A DNA stretch of 64,000 nt, taken from contig JACKQL020000003.1 of assembly GCA_018296165.2 (NCBI GenBank), positions 62,001 through 126,000 of the forward strand. Direction: 5' to 3'. Within the stretch, counting starts at the first letter, position 1. The number at the start of each line of letters is the position of its first letter. The notes below the pieces were generated by a model, which had not been told where the DNA came from, made no database searches, and was given only the letters and a program-made list of their open reading frames with translations. The stretch is from Termitomyces sp. T153. Taxonomy: Eukaryota > Basidiomycota > Agaricomycetes > Agaricales > Lyophyllaceae. The position numbers were made by a program, and so were the translations under genes. Positions 44,951 through 56,158 of the stretch are shown in pieces.

Positions 44951-46099
44951 CTACCCATTGTTGGCTTCCTCTACATCTGACAGCACAGCTGTATGAGCTG
45001 CCCACACAAATACCTGGGGAGCTGGTTTAGCTGGCTTCTTGCATTTGCATGCAAAGTGCCCAGCCTTTCTGCACTTATAGCAGTTCACAGACTGCCTGGC
45101 ATCCTTGCTCAGTTGGCCAGATGCTATGGCCACAACATTTTTTCCTGCAGCAAGATGTTTTCTCACTGCCTGTACTGCAGCCATAGGTTGGGAGGGCCCC
45201 AAGCCCACACTGGCTCTTGGTATCATGGGTCTTGAGGCCACACATATAGCTGGCCTCTTTGCTGACTGCAATGGCTGTGACTGCCCATGCTGTTCAGTCA
45301 TCTCTGTCCACTTGGCTAATGCAGTTCCTATTGTGTGGGACTGCACTGGTGCTAATAACAGCTGCCATCCTGACCAACTTTTCTTACTGTGCTCTAAATA
45401 GTGTGCAGCAGTTTTAATGCTGCTCTTGTAGGCTTTGGCCTCTAAGACAAACTCCTCAACTGTATTTACTTTGGGAGCCAGTCCGCTGTCACATATTAAC
45501 ACCACAAGCATGTCAGAGAGTATTCCCTCCAAGCACTGCTCATAAATAGTAAATTCATTGGGAAACATGGCCATGTTCTGAGCATAGTCAAGCAAGGCAT
45601 CATAGAAGCCTTGCACCCCTTCTTCAATTGCATACACCATGTTGTGGAATGTGTCATATGCATCCTGCATTGTCAAAGGTTGTACAAACTGGTCATACAG
45701 TCCAAGGATCACATCCTCAAACCTCCAGTGGGACTGGGCCCTATTGACATGTATGACATGGTGTAGGTACCATTTCAGTGCACTTGCAGCTAGAAAGTCC
45801 ATTAAAATTAGGGCTTTCTCACAATTGTGCCCATCCCCACCATACTGAGCTACAGTGTAGAATATGCAAATGCTCATCAGCCAGTCTTCAAGTTTGCTGA
45901 ACTTGGCAGACCCTGCATAGGGAATGATTGTTTTTGATGGATCACTCCACCTGGGCTTGAGTTCTTCTGGTATAGCCAGTTGTACTGCAAGCAACTGTTC
46001 CATCACCACCCTCAGACAATCATGCATCATTTGGTGGTAATATTTGTGGGCTTCCTCCACTTCTGGAGTTGCAAAGCATTCACAATGTTGTGGCAGCAT
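44951..46099 (-). pseudogene. Gypsy Gag with zinc knuckle
   Basis: The longest open part of the element (382 codons). It has a capsid-like helical stretch (AKFSKLEDWLMSICIFYTVA, LAASALKWYLHHV, YDQFVQPLTMQDAYDTFHNM) and one CX2CX4HX4C knuckle (CYKCRKAGHFACKC) followed by basic KKP. It is uninterrupted itself, but flanking frames of the same element are broken, so I treat it as part of a dead copy. Confidence 0.75.
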
Positions 46100-47924
46100 T
46101 TAGAACTGCTGCAGCTGTCTCTTTGGGAGGACTGTAGTCCTCCTGCTTCCAGCTCTGCATCCCACACCATCATCCTTGCCAAGAGGGCCTTCATCTGGTC
46201 CTCCTGGACCTGGATGACCTCTTCCCAGGGGTGGTGGTAGTCTACAACCAGGAAAAGGTGGTCCTCTTCCTGGACCTGCACCTCCTCTTTCCAGGCCTTA
46301 GAGTCTATGGTGTGGCATAGATAGAGGGGATGACACAGGATCACTAGAGAGTGATTCCAGTCCTGGGTCTCCACCCACAAGTCTCTTTCCAGACCAGTTT
46401 GTGAAAGCATTTGTTCCATGCCCTGTGTTTCTCTGGGAATCTGTGGGGCTCTGACCAGTCCCAGCATGTCCATCTCTGAGAGGAGAGCAAGAATCACACT
46501 CCTCCCTCTTAATTGGCCTGGTTCATTCTGGTAGAACATACTCTTTAGGCCATGCATCATAGGTGGTATTCTCTTGGAACACCACCCCTTGATCATCCAC
46601 ATGGGACTGTCCAAAGTCCTCCATGTCCCCATTGTGAAATTGCTGTAGAGCAATTCAATCTTCCCACATCAGTGCTCTCTGTGTAGACCCACTAGGTCCA
46701 CACTGCACCACTGGTTGCTCTGCCATAATCACCAACCCTGCATCAGTGGATACTAAGTCTGGTGCTACAATTGTGCCAAATGTGGCCTGTTGTTGATGGT
46801 CCACTGCAGCCTGTCATTGATGGTCCACCACAGCCTGTTGTTGATGGTGCACTGCAGCCTGTCTAGCTGCATAATCACATGGTGTTTTGCAAAGCTGTTG
46901 CAGTGCTTGCAATAGAGTCAATACTTTGTTGACTGGGGACAGAGGGGGCACATAAGCTCCCCCAATATATGGAGATGGCATCACAGACAATGTCTGCAAC
47001 CCCCACAGCTTCTTGTGCTGGAGGTAATCCATTATCTCCTGTGCTAAAAACAGCATGTAAATGTCCATATATCTTAATGGATCAGTTAGGATAATATCAT
47101 CTCCCAATGATCTTTGGATCACAATGAGCTTAGCTACTCTTGCAGCTAAATATTGCTGAGTTGATGTCTTAGAAACCTCAACATGGCTCTGGCAGAATGC
47201 CATCACCCTTTGATGCAGGATGTCATCTGGATGAGCCTCACCATCTGTATCAGAGGTGTCTCTGACATCCTTTAGTATCATCTCAATGAACACAGCTGGG
47301 GCTGCTGATTGCATACCCAGCACTGGTCTAGCTCATGATCTTACAGACCCATGAGCCCTGTATGAAGAGTCTTCTCCACTCCTCAGCAATGTTCCCACTG
47401 TTGAGGAGTCTATCTGACTTCCTGCAGCAATTGGGAAGGATTGGAGTCCTTCCAGCCTCAGTGCTGTGGGTGCATACAAAGGAGTTTTTCCCTTGTCTGC
47501 TGACACCACTGTGCCTCCTAGCTCCACTGCCAGATATAGTTGAGTAGAGGGCCCTTGCAAGCCCTCCACTGGAACACCCTCCTGACCACCTGCAGGTGGT
47601 TGTACCAGAGTGACTGCTGGCAGTCCTCCTGGCATCACAGCACTCTCCCTGCCCCCATCATGGTGTGATGTGGCAAATTCTGATGTTCCATGTGGAGCAT
47701 TCTTCAATGCTCCATCAGACTCTGTCTTGGACCTAGGCCTAAGCACCTGACCTTCCATAGTCACCACTGTGCCCATTGTGGAAGGTGCACATCAAAAATT
47801 TTAGCATGCTGATCATATCTAGTGGCAATGAACTTCTTTTACAGAAGTTTGACTTTCCAACTCACAAACAAGTTATTGCTTGTTTGACTTAAAAAAATGT
47901 AACATTTCCATTACAGGTTGTGCA

Positions 47925-48935
47925 GCTTATGTCAGGTTCCGCTGACGACGGGGGCTCAGTACACTGGCGAGTCCTTACTAGGCAGACGCGATGTCCTGCG
48001 CTTATAACCAGGCGCCCGGAGTTGGAGCGGAGGTGGGGAAAGCTTGCGAGGGGTCCCTAGAGATAGCGGCCCGAGTAAGTCCTGAGTGATTCAGAGGGGT
48101 CTAAGACCGGAGGTACTGGTCGTTGACCCAGGGCAGGTGTCAGGGCTAGTTAGTGGGCGCACAAGTAGATTTGCGGGGTAGGCGGAGGCTTCTCGGTTGA
48201 TGGGGGGCGGGGTCGGAGTTGGACAGGGGATGACTGGGGCTTGGTGGTTTCCAGGGCCGAGCAGGTAGCGAGGTCCGGAGTTGTCGTTAAGAATGTTCAG
48301 GTCATGGCGCGTGCGCGGAGTTCGTACTGACGTAGGGAGCAAGGGAACTTCAGAGAAACAAAGGAAGTATGTACAGTCGAGACGAGACGGAGACGAGACG
48401 AGACTGAGAAAAGATAAATTCAAAACCTAGAAACAGAAATAGAGATGAGACGAGAGACGAAACATAGGAGACCGGTAAAGTGTAATATCAAGACTAAAGT
48501 TCGAGGAGTTATTCTATGGCTTATATACCGACTACTGGGTGCCTCCGAGGGCGGCGGATATGATGGCGGGGGTCGACGGAGCTGTGCTGAGTCGACGGGT
48601 GTCGGGTACAATCCAAGGTTGGGCCGCGGCGGTATTCTGATGGGATCAGTTGGGGGTGCGGCCACTCCGGGGGCGTCATGACACTCCGGGACAGGTCGGG
48701 TAAACTAGGGTAGAGGGTCGGGGACGTATGACGTGGCCAGGAACGGTGGGGGGAGGTTTCAAGGGGGTGTCGATGGTTATGGAGAGGGAGTTGCCGTCGG
48801 GGTTTGCCGGAGAAGCGTCGGAGTTGTCCGGTGTGAGTGTCAAAAGTGTGGGCGGGGTTCTGGGGAGTTAGGCGGGAAATCGGGAGGGGTTGGGAGCAGT
48901 GTCTAGGGAGCTAGGGAGTGGGTCGTGACAGCTTA
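47925..48935 (-). mobile_element. Solo LTR, 1,001 bp, with target-site duplication GCTTA
   Basis: The LTR runs from TGTCAGG (47930) to GTGACA (48930), with inverted ends TGTCA/TGACA. It is flanked by the perfect 5-bp direct repeats GCTTA at 47925-47929 and 48931-48935. It is rich in CG and GC, unlike the sequence on both sides. On the minus strand it opens TGTCACGACCC, as many basidiomycete gypsy LTRs do, and has a TATA box (GTATATAAGCC) near 48530; hence the strand call. No internal region remains, so it arose by recombination between two LTRs. Confidence 0.92.
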
Positions 48936-50330
48936 CAGTTCACACAATGTAAGTCAAAACCAGTCAATAGTTCTCTCTACAAAGTATGAAGTAAGGTGCT
49001 GCTTTACATAAGTAATAGTATAATACTTTTAGGGATAGCATCATGTGACACTATCAGTGTAATTAAATATTAATATGTAATATATGTACAGCATGTAACA
49101 GATGCTCCATTACACCTTCAAGTCCCTGCTGACCAATTTTGGGGAGCTCAGACACAATGGTAAATCTATTCAATAATAATATAGCATTGTAACTGATAGA
49201 AGTATGCAGTTCCTTGCAAAATTTCAACATTGGTGGATCTGCCAAACATCTTCCACCACCTTTGATCAAAGCTTTTGGAGTTGTGAAGAAAGCTGCCTCC
49301 AGTGTAAATGTTACCTATGGACTGGATTCTAAGATTGGTGGTGCAATTCAACAGGCTGCTGACAATGTGTGTGCCCTTTCCATTGATATTCTTGGAATCA
49401 TGAATTGACCTTGATTTCAAGGTTATTTCTGGCCAGTTGTCTGACCATTTCCTGCTAGTTGTCTTCCAAATGTGTAGTGGAACCCAGAGCGATATGAATG
49501 CCAACAAGGTCCTTTTTCTAGTTTAAATTGTTGTAAAAGCAACACTTGATACCTGTGCAAGTCATTTCCAATTGTGCCATTGAACTTTTGGGTGATGAAC
49601 TCAGTTCAAAAAAGCCAGTACACCCCAATGATCATGTTAACATGAGCCAAAGCAGCAATGACATGTAAGTACCTATTCTGACACTCTTTCACAAGTGACA
49701 CTGATCTTCCAAGCTTCCCAACTGTCATGCACAACTCTTGTTAAATGATGCTCAGGATAATGAGTACCATGGGAATGGTATGGTCCACAGCCTACTTCTT
49801 AGATTCATCTAACCTTCTGTATCAGGTATGTGGAGTGAGGTCTGTGATGTGCAAATCCTTAACATTAATAGCTTTAATACCAGTTATTTCCATTATTGAG
49901 TGAGGAAGAAATATCCGAGCTTGCCAAATGTTTCACCTGACACATGATGCATTATGAATCAAAGAAATGCATTGTATTTGACAATTGACTCTCTTTCCAC
50001 CACCACCCCACCATGCCATCCTCATCAAAGAATCACCCTGAGCCTCAAGCCAAATCTCCTCAAAAGCACTCATCATGAGATGACTTTCTTGTCACCCTCA
50101 GGGTTGGAGTTGGGAAGGAGGCCCAGCAAGGAAAAGAGCTGTATGTTCATGTTTTTTGTATATGATTTTTTGTGGCTACTTGTAGTAACTACATGCCTAG
50201 ATCTGACCCACTTGCACCATTCTATCAAGCCAGGAAACTCATTCCACAACTCATTAACCCCTCCTTGAATTAAACATGGTCTTTGTACAAGGTCTCATTG
50301 CAGAAGGATTCTTGACATTTCATTTATTGG
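48936..50330. other. CG-poor repeat-derived sequence, no family assigned
   Basis: Frames at 49214-49408 (+), 49166-49507 (-) and 49954-50268 (+) are open but carry no motif I recognise. The composition matches the surrounding old transposon block. Confidence 0.4.
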
Positions 50331-50334
50331 AGGA

Positions 50335-51850
50335 GAGGATGATGATGAGAAACAAGATGATGATGAGGAACAAGTTGGTGATTCTGAGGAGGAGAAGGAT
50401 GAGACAGAAAAATTTTAAAAGTGCATGTCAATCAATTATATGCACCCAATAACAGACTATATCCTTACTTTTATATTCAGGATGTGCATGAAAAAGCTCC
50501 AGGTAGCAGCCTTCAAGAAGATTACCCACAGATCCACAAATATTTGAAGTAGTTGTGCTGCAATATGGATGAGGGTACTGATTACTATGCAAGCAGTCTG
50601 AAAGACTTTGTTGAGGTTGTGAGTGTTGATTTTCAATCTTTTGTGAAAATTCCTCACATTTATCTAGTTCTAAAAAGGAGCAACAAGTGCTCATACAGTT
50701 GACACAAAGAAGGTGAAGAATATGATTATCACACTCATGTAAAATTCTAGTCTCCAATACCTTCTCCCATTGATTACCACCCCTTTGCCAAACAAGAAAG
50801 TGGACCATGGTTTCAACAGCTTTGACACCAGATTACTTATATGTCCTGCACAATTAGCATGGAAATATGATGACAGGTAAGCTTATTTTCAATTATACTA
50901 TCCTACTTAATTTACTTTATAATTTTCAACTCCTCTTATGTGATGGCAAGGTGGATGTCACTGCACATGACTTCCCTCTCTTTATGTACAATGATACCCA
51001 AGGTTTCTGGACAAGTCACACTGGATTCCCCAAGGGACATCAGTTCAAAAATGAGTTGGATGCCCAGTATTCCTCAATCATGGGTGGGCTTTGTTGTGGA
51101 CCTCTCCTTATGGCCATGTGTTCATTTTCATGCCCTGATTTCCCTGCTGATCATCTCTCAGGTATGCCAGCACATGCTTTTTGGGTCAGGCATTGATTGA
51201 GCAGAAAAACATGCCACCAAATGCCCAATCGCAGCTAAATATAGTATCACATGCATCACCCCTGAAATTATTGCTCAGGCAGTGGTGCAAGTGTGTGAAT
51301 GATTGTCACTCATTTTTTGGCTAATTTGACATCCATAGGCACCCTTTGTGCTTGGCTCTGCATCTCAGTGGAATATTTCAGAGGGCTTATTTGCATATAA
51401 AACTTTTTATTATAATGTTTGTGCCTTGTTTGATGGAAGTATATGGGCACAGGAAACTCTCCACCACTGGAACCAGTATGTATTTATTATGTTGAAGAAC
51501 AACTAATAGTTTTTTCTATAGAATTTTTACAGTGACAATGGCACAATTCATGGCAGGCACAAAGTTCTCACCCCCCCTCCAAAGCCCAAAAATGACATTG
51601 CTTGACTGAAGAAAGTCTGTCAGAAACAGCTTTGGCAAGAAAAAGAGCAACTTTGTGAGGAGGAACAGTGCTGAGAGCAAGAAGAATGCAAGTGCTGGAA
51701 TGAAGGTATGAAATGCAAGCATGGTGTAGGTGATGGCAGTGACAATAATGATGGTGGTGATGAGCATGAAGATGACCTTTGCCCCTCTAACAAATGCAAG
51801 ACATGCCAGATCATAAGTGATGATGAAGAGTAAGTGGACTTGGATGGACT
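50335..51850 (+). pseudogene. DUF6698-like transposon-associated protein, decayed
   Basis: An acidic head (about 50335-50420) leads into NSSLQYLLPLITTPLPNKKV, DHGFNSFDTRLLICPAQLAW and, after an intron-like gap, KVDVTAHDFPLFMYND. Later blocks are AAKYSITCITPEIIAQAVVQV, SQWNISEG and LFDGSIWAQETLHHWN. The order fits the Agaricomycete DUF6698 family, whose function is unknown and which is common in repetitive DNA. A tail rich in Glu and Cys (EEEQC, CKCWNEGMKCKHG, CPSNKCKTC) follows to about 51830. Stops and frame changes break it, and CG is almost absent. Confidence 0.55.
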
Positions 51851-52230
51851 TGTGTTTCATGTGGACTCTATTACTGGTCTTTGTTATTGTATTTGTGCTC
51901 ACAGACTTTGTACTGGGATTCAAACTTTTTGTGTTGTCATTGTTTTCATATTCATGTTCATGCATTGTATTTTTGTAACATGTTCTAATAGTAATTCATA
52001 TCACAGATAGTCCTGCATAAGTTCACTTGTAAGTAATAAGGAAATATGATTAGATTGATGTGATAATATCAACTACATGAGATGACCTTGAGAATATTGT
52101 GATCTTCAGGGAGGACATATTCTGGGCACAGATAATCAGCCTACTCTTATACTGGTTCCTTTTTGCAGAACTTTGGTCTAATGATAATAAAAGATTACTT
52201 TGTATCATTTACCTATGTCATAATAAGTCG
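51851..52230. other. Right border of the CG-poor block
   Basis: CG remains absent up to about 52230, where gene-like composition returns abruptly. No gene is seen. Confidence 0.45.
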
Positions 52231-52267
52231 TATATAAGGGTGTCGGACTTTCCTTTATTGGCCAGAT

Positions 52268-52677
52268 ATGGCGACTAATATATTAGTCCCCTGCGTTGGT
52301 ATTAGTGCCATTGTTTACCCATATATTCTGGCGAACCATACTAATCTCGTATTTCCGAAGAAAGAATCATCTCTTTACTCCTCTTGCCCTCTCTATGAGG
52401 TTATTGAACCGTTATCGGGAATCGCCCTGCATCTTTTTGTAGGTGCTTTGGAATGTTTTTCGGCCGGTTCTCTGTCACATCCAGTGGATCATCCTCGTTT
52501 AGAGGGTCCTCCTCATCTCCTCGTTCCTCCAAGCCGGAGAGGTCTCCTGGAGTAGGCGAGATGAAGCTCGCTGATCTAATAATCCGAAGAGAGCTCGCTA
52601 AGAACGGGCCCGAGGACCCAAAGGTACGCGCCTGTAAGGGAGCTAGGAAAGGGAAGACAGGGCTTTATCTGACATAG
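52268..52677 (+). other. Short open frames after a TATA box, unassigned
   Basis: TATATAAG lies at about 52231, followed by two overlapping frames (52268-52555 and 52453-52677). The second has a serine-rich run and KLADLIIRRELAKNGPEDPK. They may be two parts of one small gene joined by an intron, or an LTR leader. No family is recognisable and I do not call a CDS. Confidence 0.25.
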
Positions 52678-52680
52678 AGA

Positions 52681-53434
52681 GGAAATAGTAAATAGTAAAT
52701 GCGAATGATGAACGTTTGTATAAGTACTGCGTGTAACAAGAATGCCCCTGATCATGTGATCACGACCGCTCTTCCGCTCTAGGTGGCCCGTTGATGAGGG
52801 GGATCAGCGCTCATGAGCAGCTCCACCAGAAAATTGTGTCTTTGCCATCCCTGGCCATAAAAAGGTGTAGAATCTGAGCTACTTATTCTCCTCCGTACTT
52901 TCGCAGTTTGTTTGGACGGTACAGTGATTACCGGCCATCAGAACTGTACCATAGATATGTATTTTAGTCCTTCGTAAACATGTATACCTTCAGAATGTAA
53001 GTACACGAGGTATTTACCTCGAAGCTTTGACCACTCGAGTTCACACAACAATGCCTGGGAATAGAATATCTGCTTAAATAACCATGATGGCCCTAGACCA
53101 TCGGTCCATGGGAACATCGGCGCGTGGCTCGATCATGAGCAGGCGAAAATTTTCGTATTTCTGGTCCTCGCTAGTAATTCAAAGCCAATGTTCCATGAAA
53201 GTCGATGGAATTCGTATGATTCGTATAAAAGACGGTCCAGGTTACTTGGACTTCAATATTGTTGGCAATCGAGAAGGGTAGCCTCAGATGCTTTGGCAGA
53301 AGAATTTCGGTTGAGGGTCGATAAGCAGCTTGGATCTATCAGTAAGTAGGACTACCCTCTTCATAGATTGCTGAGTCATAAGACCGTCTCTTGATTTAGT
53401 TGACTGTATGTCCATCCATGATGCGTAGGCAAGA
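52681..53434. other. Intergenic before the F-box gene
   Basis: No gene is supported. A small palindrome CTGATCATGTGATCAC lies at about 52748-52763. Confidence 0.4.
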
Positions 53435-55359
53435 ATGCTCATGATATCAGGTCCACAACTTCCTGACGACGTCATTCGTTCAGTGCAAGAAATATTAGAA
53501 AGTCAACCCCCAAGGTCATCTAATGTGCGTCTCGGATTCTTTCATCCTTTTCATCCCTGTTTATTGAGATTTAGAACCAAACTGAATCTCTCAATGTCGA
53601 CACTTCTGTTTCAAACGCACTTATACGGTCAAACCACCGACCGACATCGACCCAAATGTTACATGTCAGATCGAGGCTTGAAGGAAAGAATTTAGAGCTG
53701 CTCGATATGGACTATGACATCCTCCGTCTTCAACTCAAGATAAATGAATCAGTGGCGACGATGAATGCCCTCATGAAAGCAAGGCTACAGAAACAAAAAG
53801 AAGCAGACTCTTGCCAGATCTGGCTTTCATATGCTCGCCTTCTTCCCCTTGATATCATCATCAGGATCTTGAAGTTCGCTAAATCAAGTGGATCGGACGA
53901 TAGGTCGTCACCTTTGAAGTTATCCCATGTATGCTCGTCTTGGAGGGAAGCAGCCTTAACTTGTTCAAGCCTGTGGAACGGTCTCGAGTTATCTTTGCCA
54001 ATTTTCCAAAGAGATAGTGACGATCTAGTGACCCAATCAAACGCCGTCAGTTCAATCATTGCACTCTGGTTCGGACGAGCGAACTCTTCCCTCCCTTTGA
54101 CCCTTTCCATAAACGTCTTTCCCCAGTTAAATCTCGCGACAGGCGAAGGTGTTGCCCGTGGTATCCTTCCTTTTTCCTCTCGAGTCGATAGCTTGTGCTT
54201 CGAAATCCGCAAAACAGGTCTTGACAGTCGTAGTTTACGGGTCTTCGAAGCAATGACGCCATTCTTCAAATTACCGGCTGGCACTTTCCCTTCATTGGAG
54301 GAACTTACCTTTATTGATTGGACGCCACAGAAGACGGATGAGGTCGTCCCTCGAATTACTGTGTTTGATCTTTCCCCTCGTCTCTGTACAGTCATCCTTC
54401 GTGCACAATCACAATGGTTTAATGATGAGCCATCCCTCATTCTCCCTTGGGCCCAGCTTACTCGTCTTGAGGTTGGAGGTATTCTTACGACAAGTTCCTT
54501 CGCGAACATCATTTCTCAATGTCGGCAGCTCCAGAAGGCAATCTTCTGCCACGTGATGATGCCAGTTGACGAGGATGAGCCGCCTTCAATTCCAGAGCAA
54601 CGTCTCACTCTTCCGCATCTCGTTGACTTTAAACTTGGACTAAGCGGCCCAGATCTAACAGACCGCGATGATATTAATGATATACTGAACTTCATCCTTC
54701 TTCCGGCTGTGGAAAAGCTTGCGCTATCACGTGCAATTCCTCTCCTTCAGCTATTCCCCTACCACGGCTTTCCTATTTACTCCCTCGTTCCTTTGCCTGG
54801 GGGAACGTTCCCCCCTCTTCGTCGTCTCACGTTATCCTTCGCTGACATCAGTCTCGAGGAACTCCTTCAGCTCCTGAATGGATGTCCCTTACTCGAAGAA
54901 TTATCTCTGTGCCTCAACTCCATCGTTCCAGATTCTTTGTTGAAGGCTCTAACACGGGCTGAACACAGTCAGAGCGAGGCCACTGTCCCCCTGTTATCGG
55001 ATCTCAAATCGTTCGCATTTGGAGCCCAGATGGAACATCTTCAACGAAATGAAAATGTTCACAATGTTGTCAGTGCTTTTGGTGACCTTATTACCTCCTG
55101 GACAAGCGATCCATCGCGGCGCCATCCTCTTTCGAAGGCACTTCTCTGTTTGTGTGACTTGTTCCTGGATGGAGATCACCGCCGCAGTTTTACGCCAGGA
55201 CTCAAAGCTCAGTTCGAAGAAGCGATTTTACATAAAATTGGAGAAAAATCGCAGGTCCAAATCTCTGTTGAATTGACGGAGTACCAATATATGAGCCACC
55301 TATTTGATGTTATGGATCCCATTGAGCGGAGGAGAGACAATGATTCATACTTCCATTAG
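53435..55359 (+). CDS. F-box protein with leucine-rich C-terminus
   Basis: F-box proteins link substrates to SCF ubiquitin ligases through Skp1. A short first exon (from 53435, LPDDVIRSVQEILESQPP) can join at AAG/gtcatc (about 53515) to an acceptor at 53670 in phase, giving the usual Agaricomycete arrangement: short head, coiled coil (LELLDMDYDILRLQLKINES), F-box (YARLLPLDIIIRILKFAKSS, LKLSHVCSSWREAALTCSSL, WNGLEL) and irregular leucine-rich repeats (LEELTFIDWTP, LTRLEVGGI, LRRLTLSFADISLEELLQLL). The second exon alone is 567 codons, uninterrupted. The donor is weak, so the start could instead be the ATG at 53656. A damaged relative lies downstream on the same strand. Confidence 0.85.
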
Positions 55360-56100
55360 CACAAGGTTTCAACGTAGGTAGTCCCATCAGTTCTATGAGT
55401 ACTCTTCTAATATAAGCTTTGGGCCACACAAGATGGCAGATGTTCTCAGCTATCGCGCCATATTATATTCAATAAACAAGTTACGGACTGAGGGTAGCAT
55501 TACCTTCTACATTTCTATGCAACTGTATTGAAAAATAAGTGGAGGGAACTCTATGTAGTACATATACACATACTTACCTTCTGGGAGGAAAATGGACAAA
55601 GGAGCATCCTGAAGAAGATCGATTTTACATAGTGACCACATGACCAACCGATGTACACTGCCGAGCGGGCATTTTTGACTGTGTGGCTTACCTGGATGTC
55701 CTAGTTGCCATCAATGATCAGCTTTGCAGATGGGGCCGTTGCCGCTATCACCAGATATTGGCAGGATCATATATTACATACCTCTTACCAGAAGCAAAGT
55801 GCAATACATTCAGGCTTCTAGGTTACAGAACCTAGCATGCACCGTGCACATCATGTTAAACGGTGGCGCTATTCAGTACTGGCGCAAAAGACCAGTAATT
55901 CAGAGCTCGCAAGAGAAGTGGATCAGTACGTGATAAACATTTTTAAACCTTCTGTCTTTTGACTCTAGTTGTTTAACGTTGCAATTGACGGTAAGCCATA
56001 TCACTTCTCGGTTTTCCTTGACTGACCGGAACACACTCAGGAAAAGTCCTTCCAGAAGGGATCTGACGTGGGGCTCTCGAAAAAAAGCGCTTCAGCCAAG
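55360..56100. other. Intergenic between the F-box genes
   Basis: The open frame 55724-55933 has no firm identity. No other feature is seen. Confidence 0.4.
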
Positions 56101-56158
56101 GGTGATCAGAAAGGTAAGCTAGCTTCCCCTCTCCTAGCTTGAAAATACATTCATATCC

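Larger units (their letters stand above)
42084..47776 (-). mobile_element. Ty3/gypsy retrotransposon, gag-PR-RT-RNase H, integrase missing
   Basis: Read on the minus strand: a gag region with scattered frames (47776-44951) ending in a zinc knuckle CYKCRKAGHFACKC; protease WDSGSTTSGI (about 44630); reverse transcriptase with KIDLTDVYEQVRI (about 43340) and VYLDNIFIFSD (about 43145); RNase H from LIDPQHKNPIWLICDTSKTG through MHELETLAILEAL to MDHKALEFLKTQ. The reverse transcriptase active site reads YLDN where YLDD is usual, which would inactivate it. A TAG TGA pair near 42797 breaks the join of reverse transcriptase and RNase H. No integrase follows; the element stops at about 42080 against the Plavaka-like remnant. 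CG is scarce. No LTR pair was found. Confidence 0.85.

Noticed and set aside
51516..51965. 149-codon hydrophobic minus-strand frame
   Set aside because: It is the antisense shadow of the Glu/Cys-rich tail of the DUF6698-like remnant.
55724..55933. Frame with NGGAIQYWRKRPVIQSS, faintly like copia RNase H (GGAISW-x-SKRQ)
   Set aside because: Only one short block fits and no neighbouring copia motif is found; similarity may be chance.
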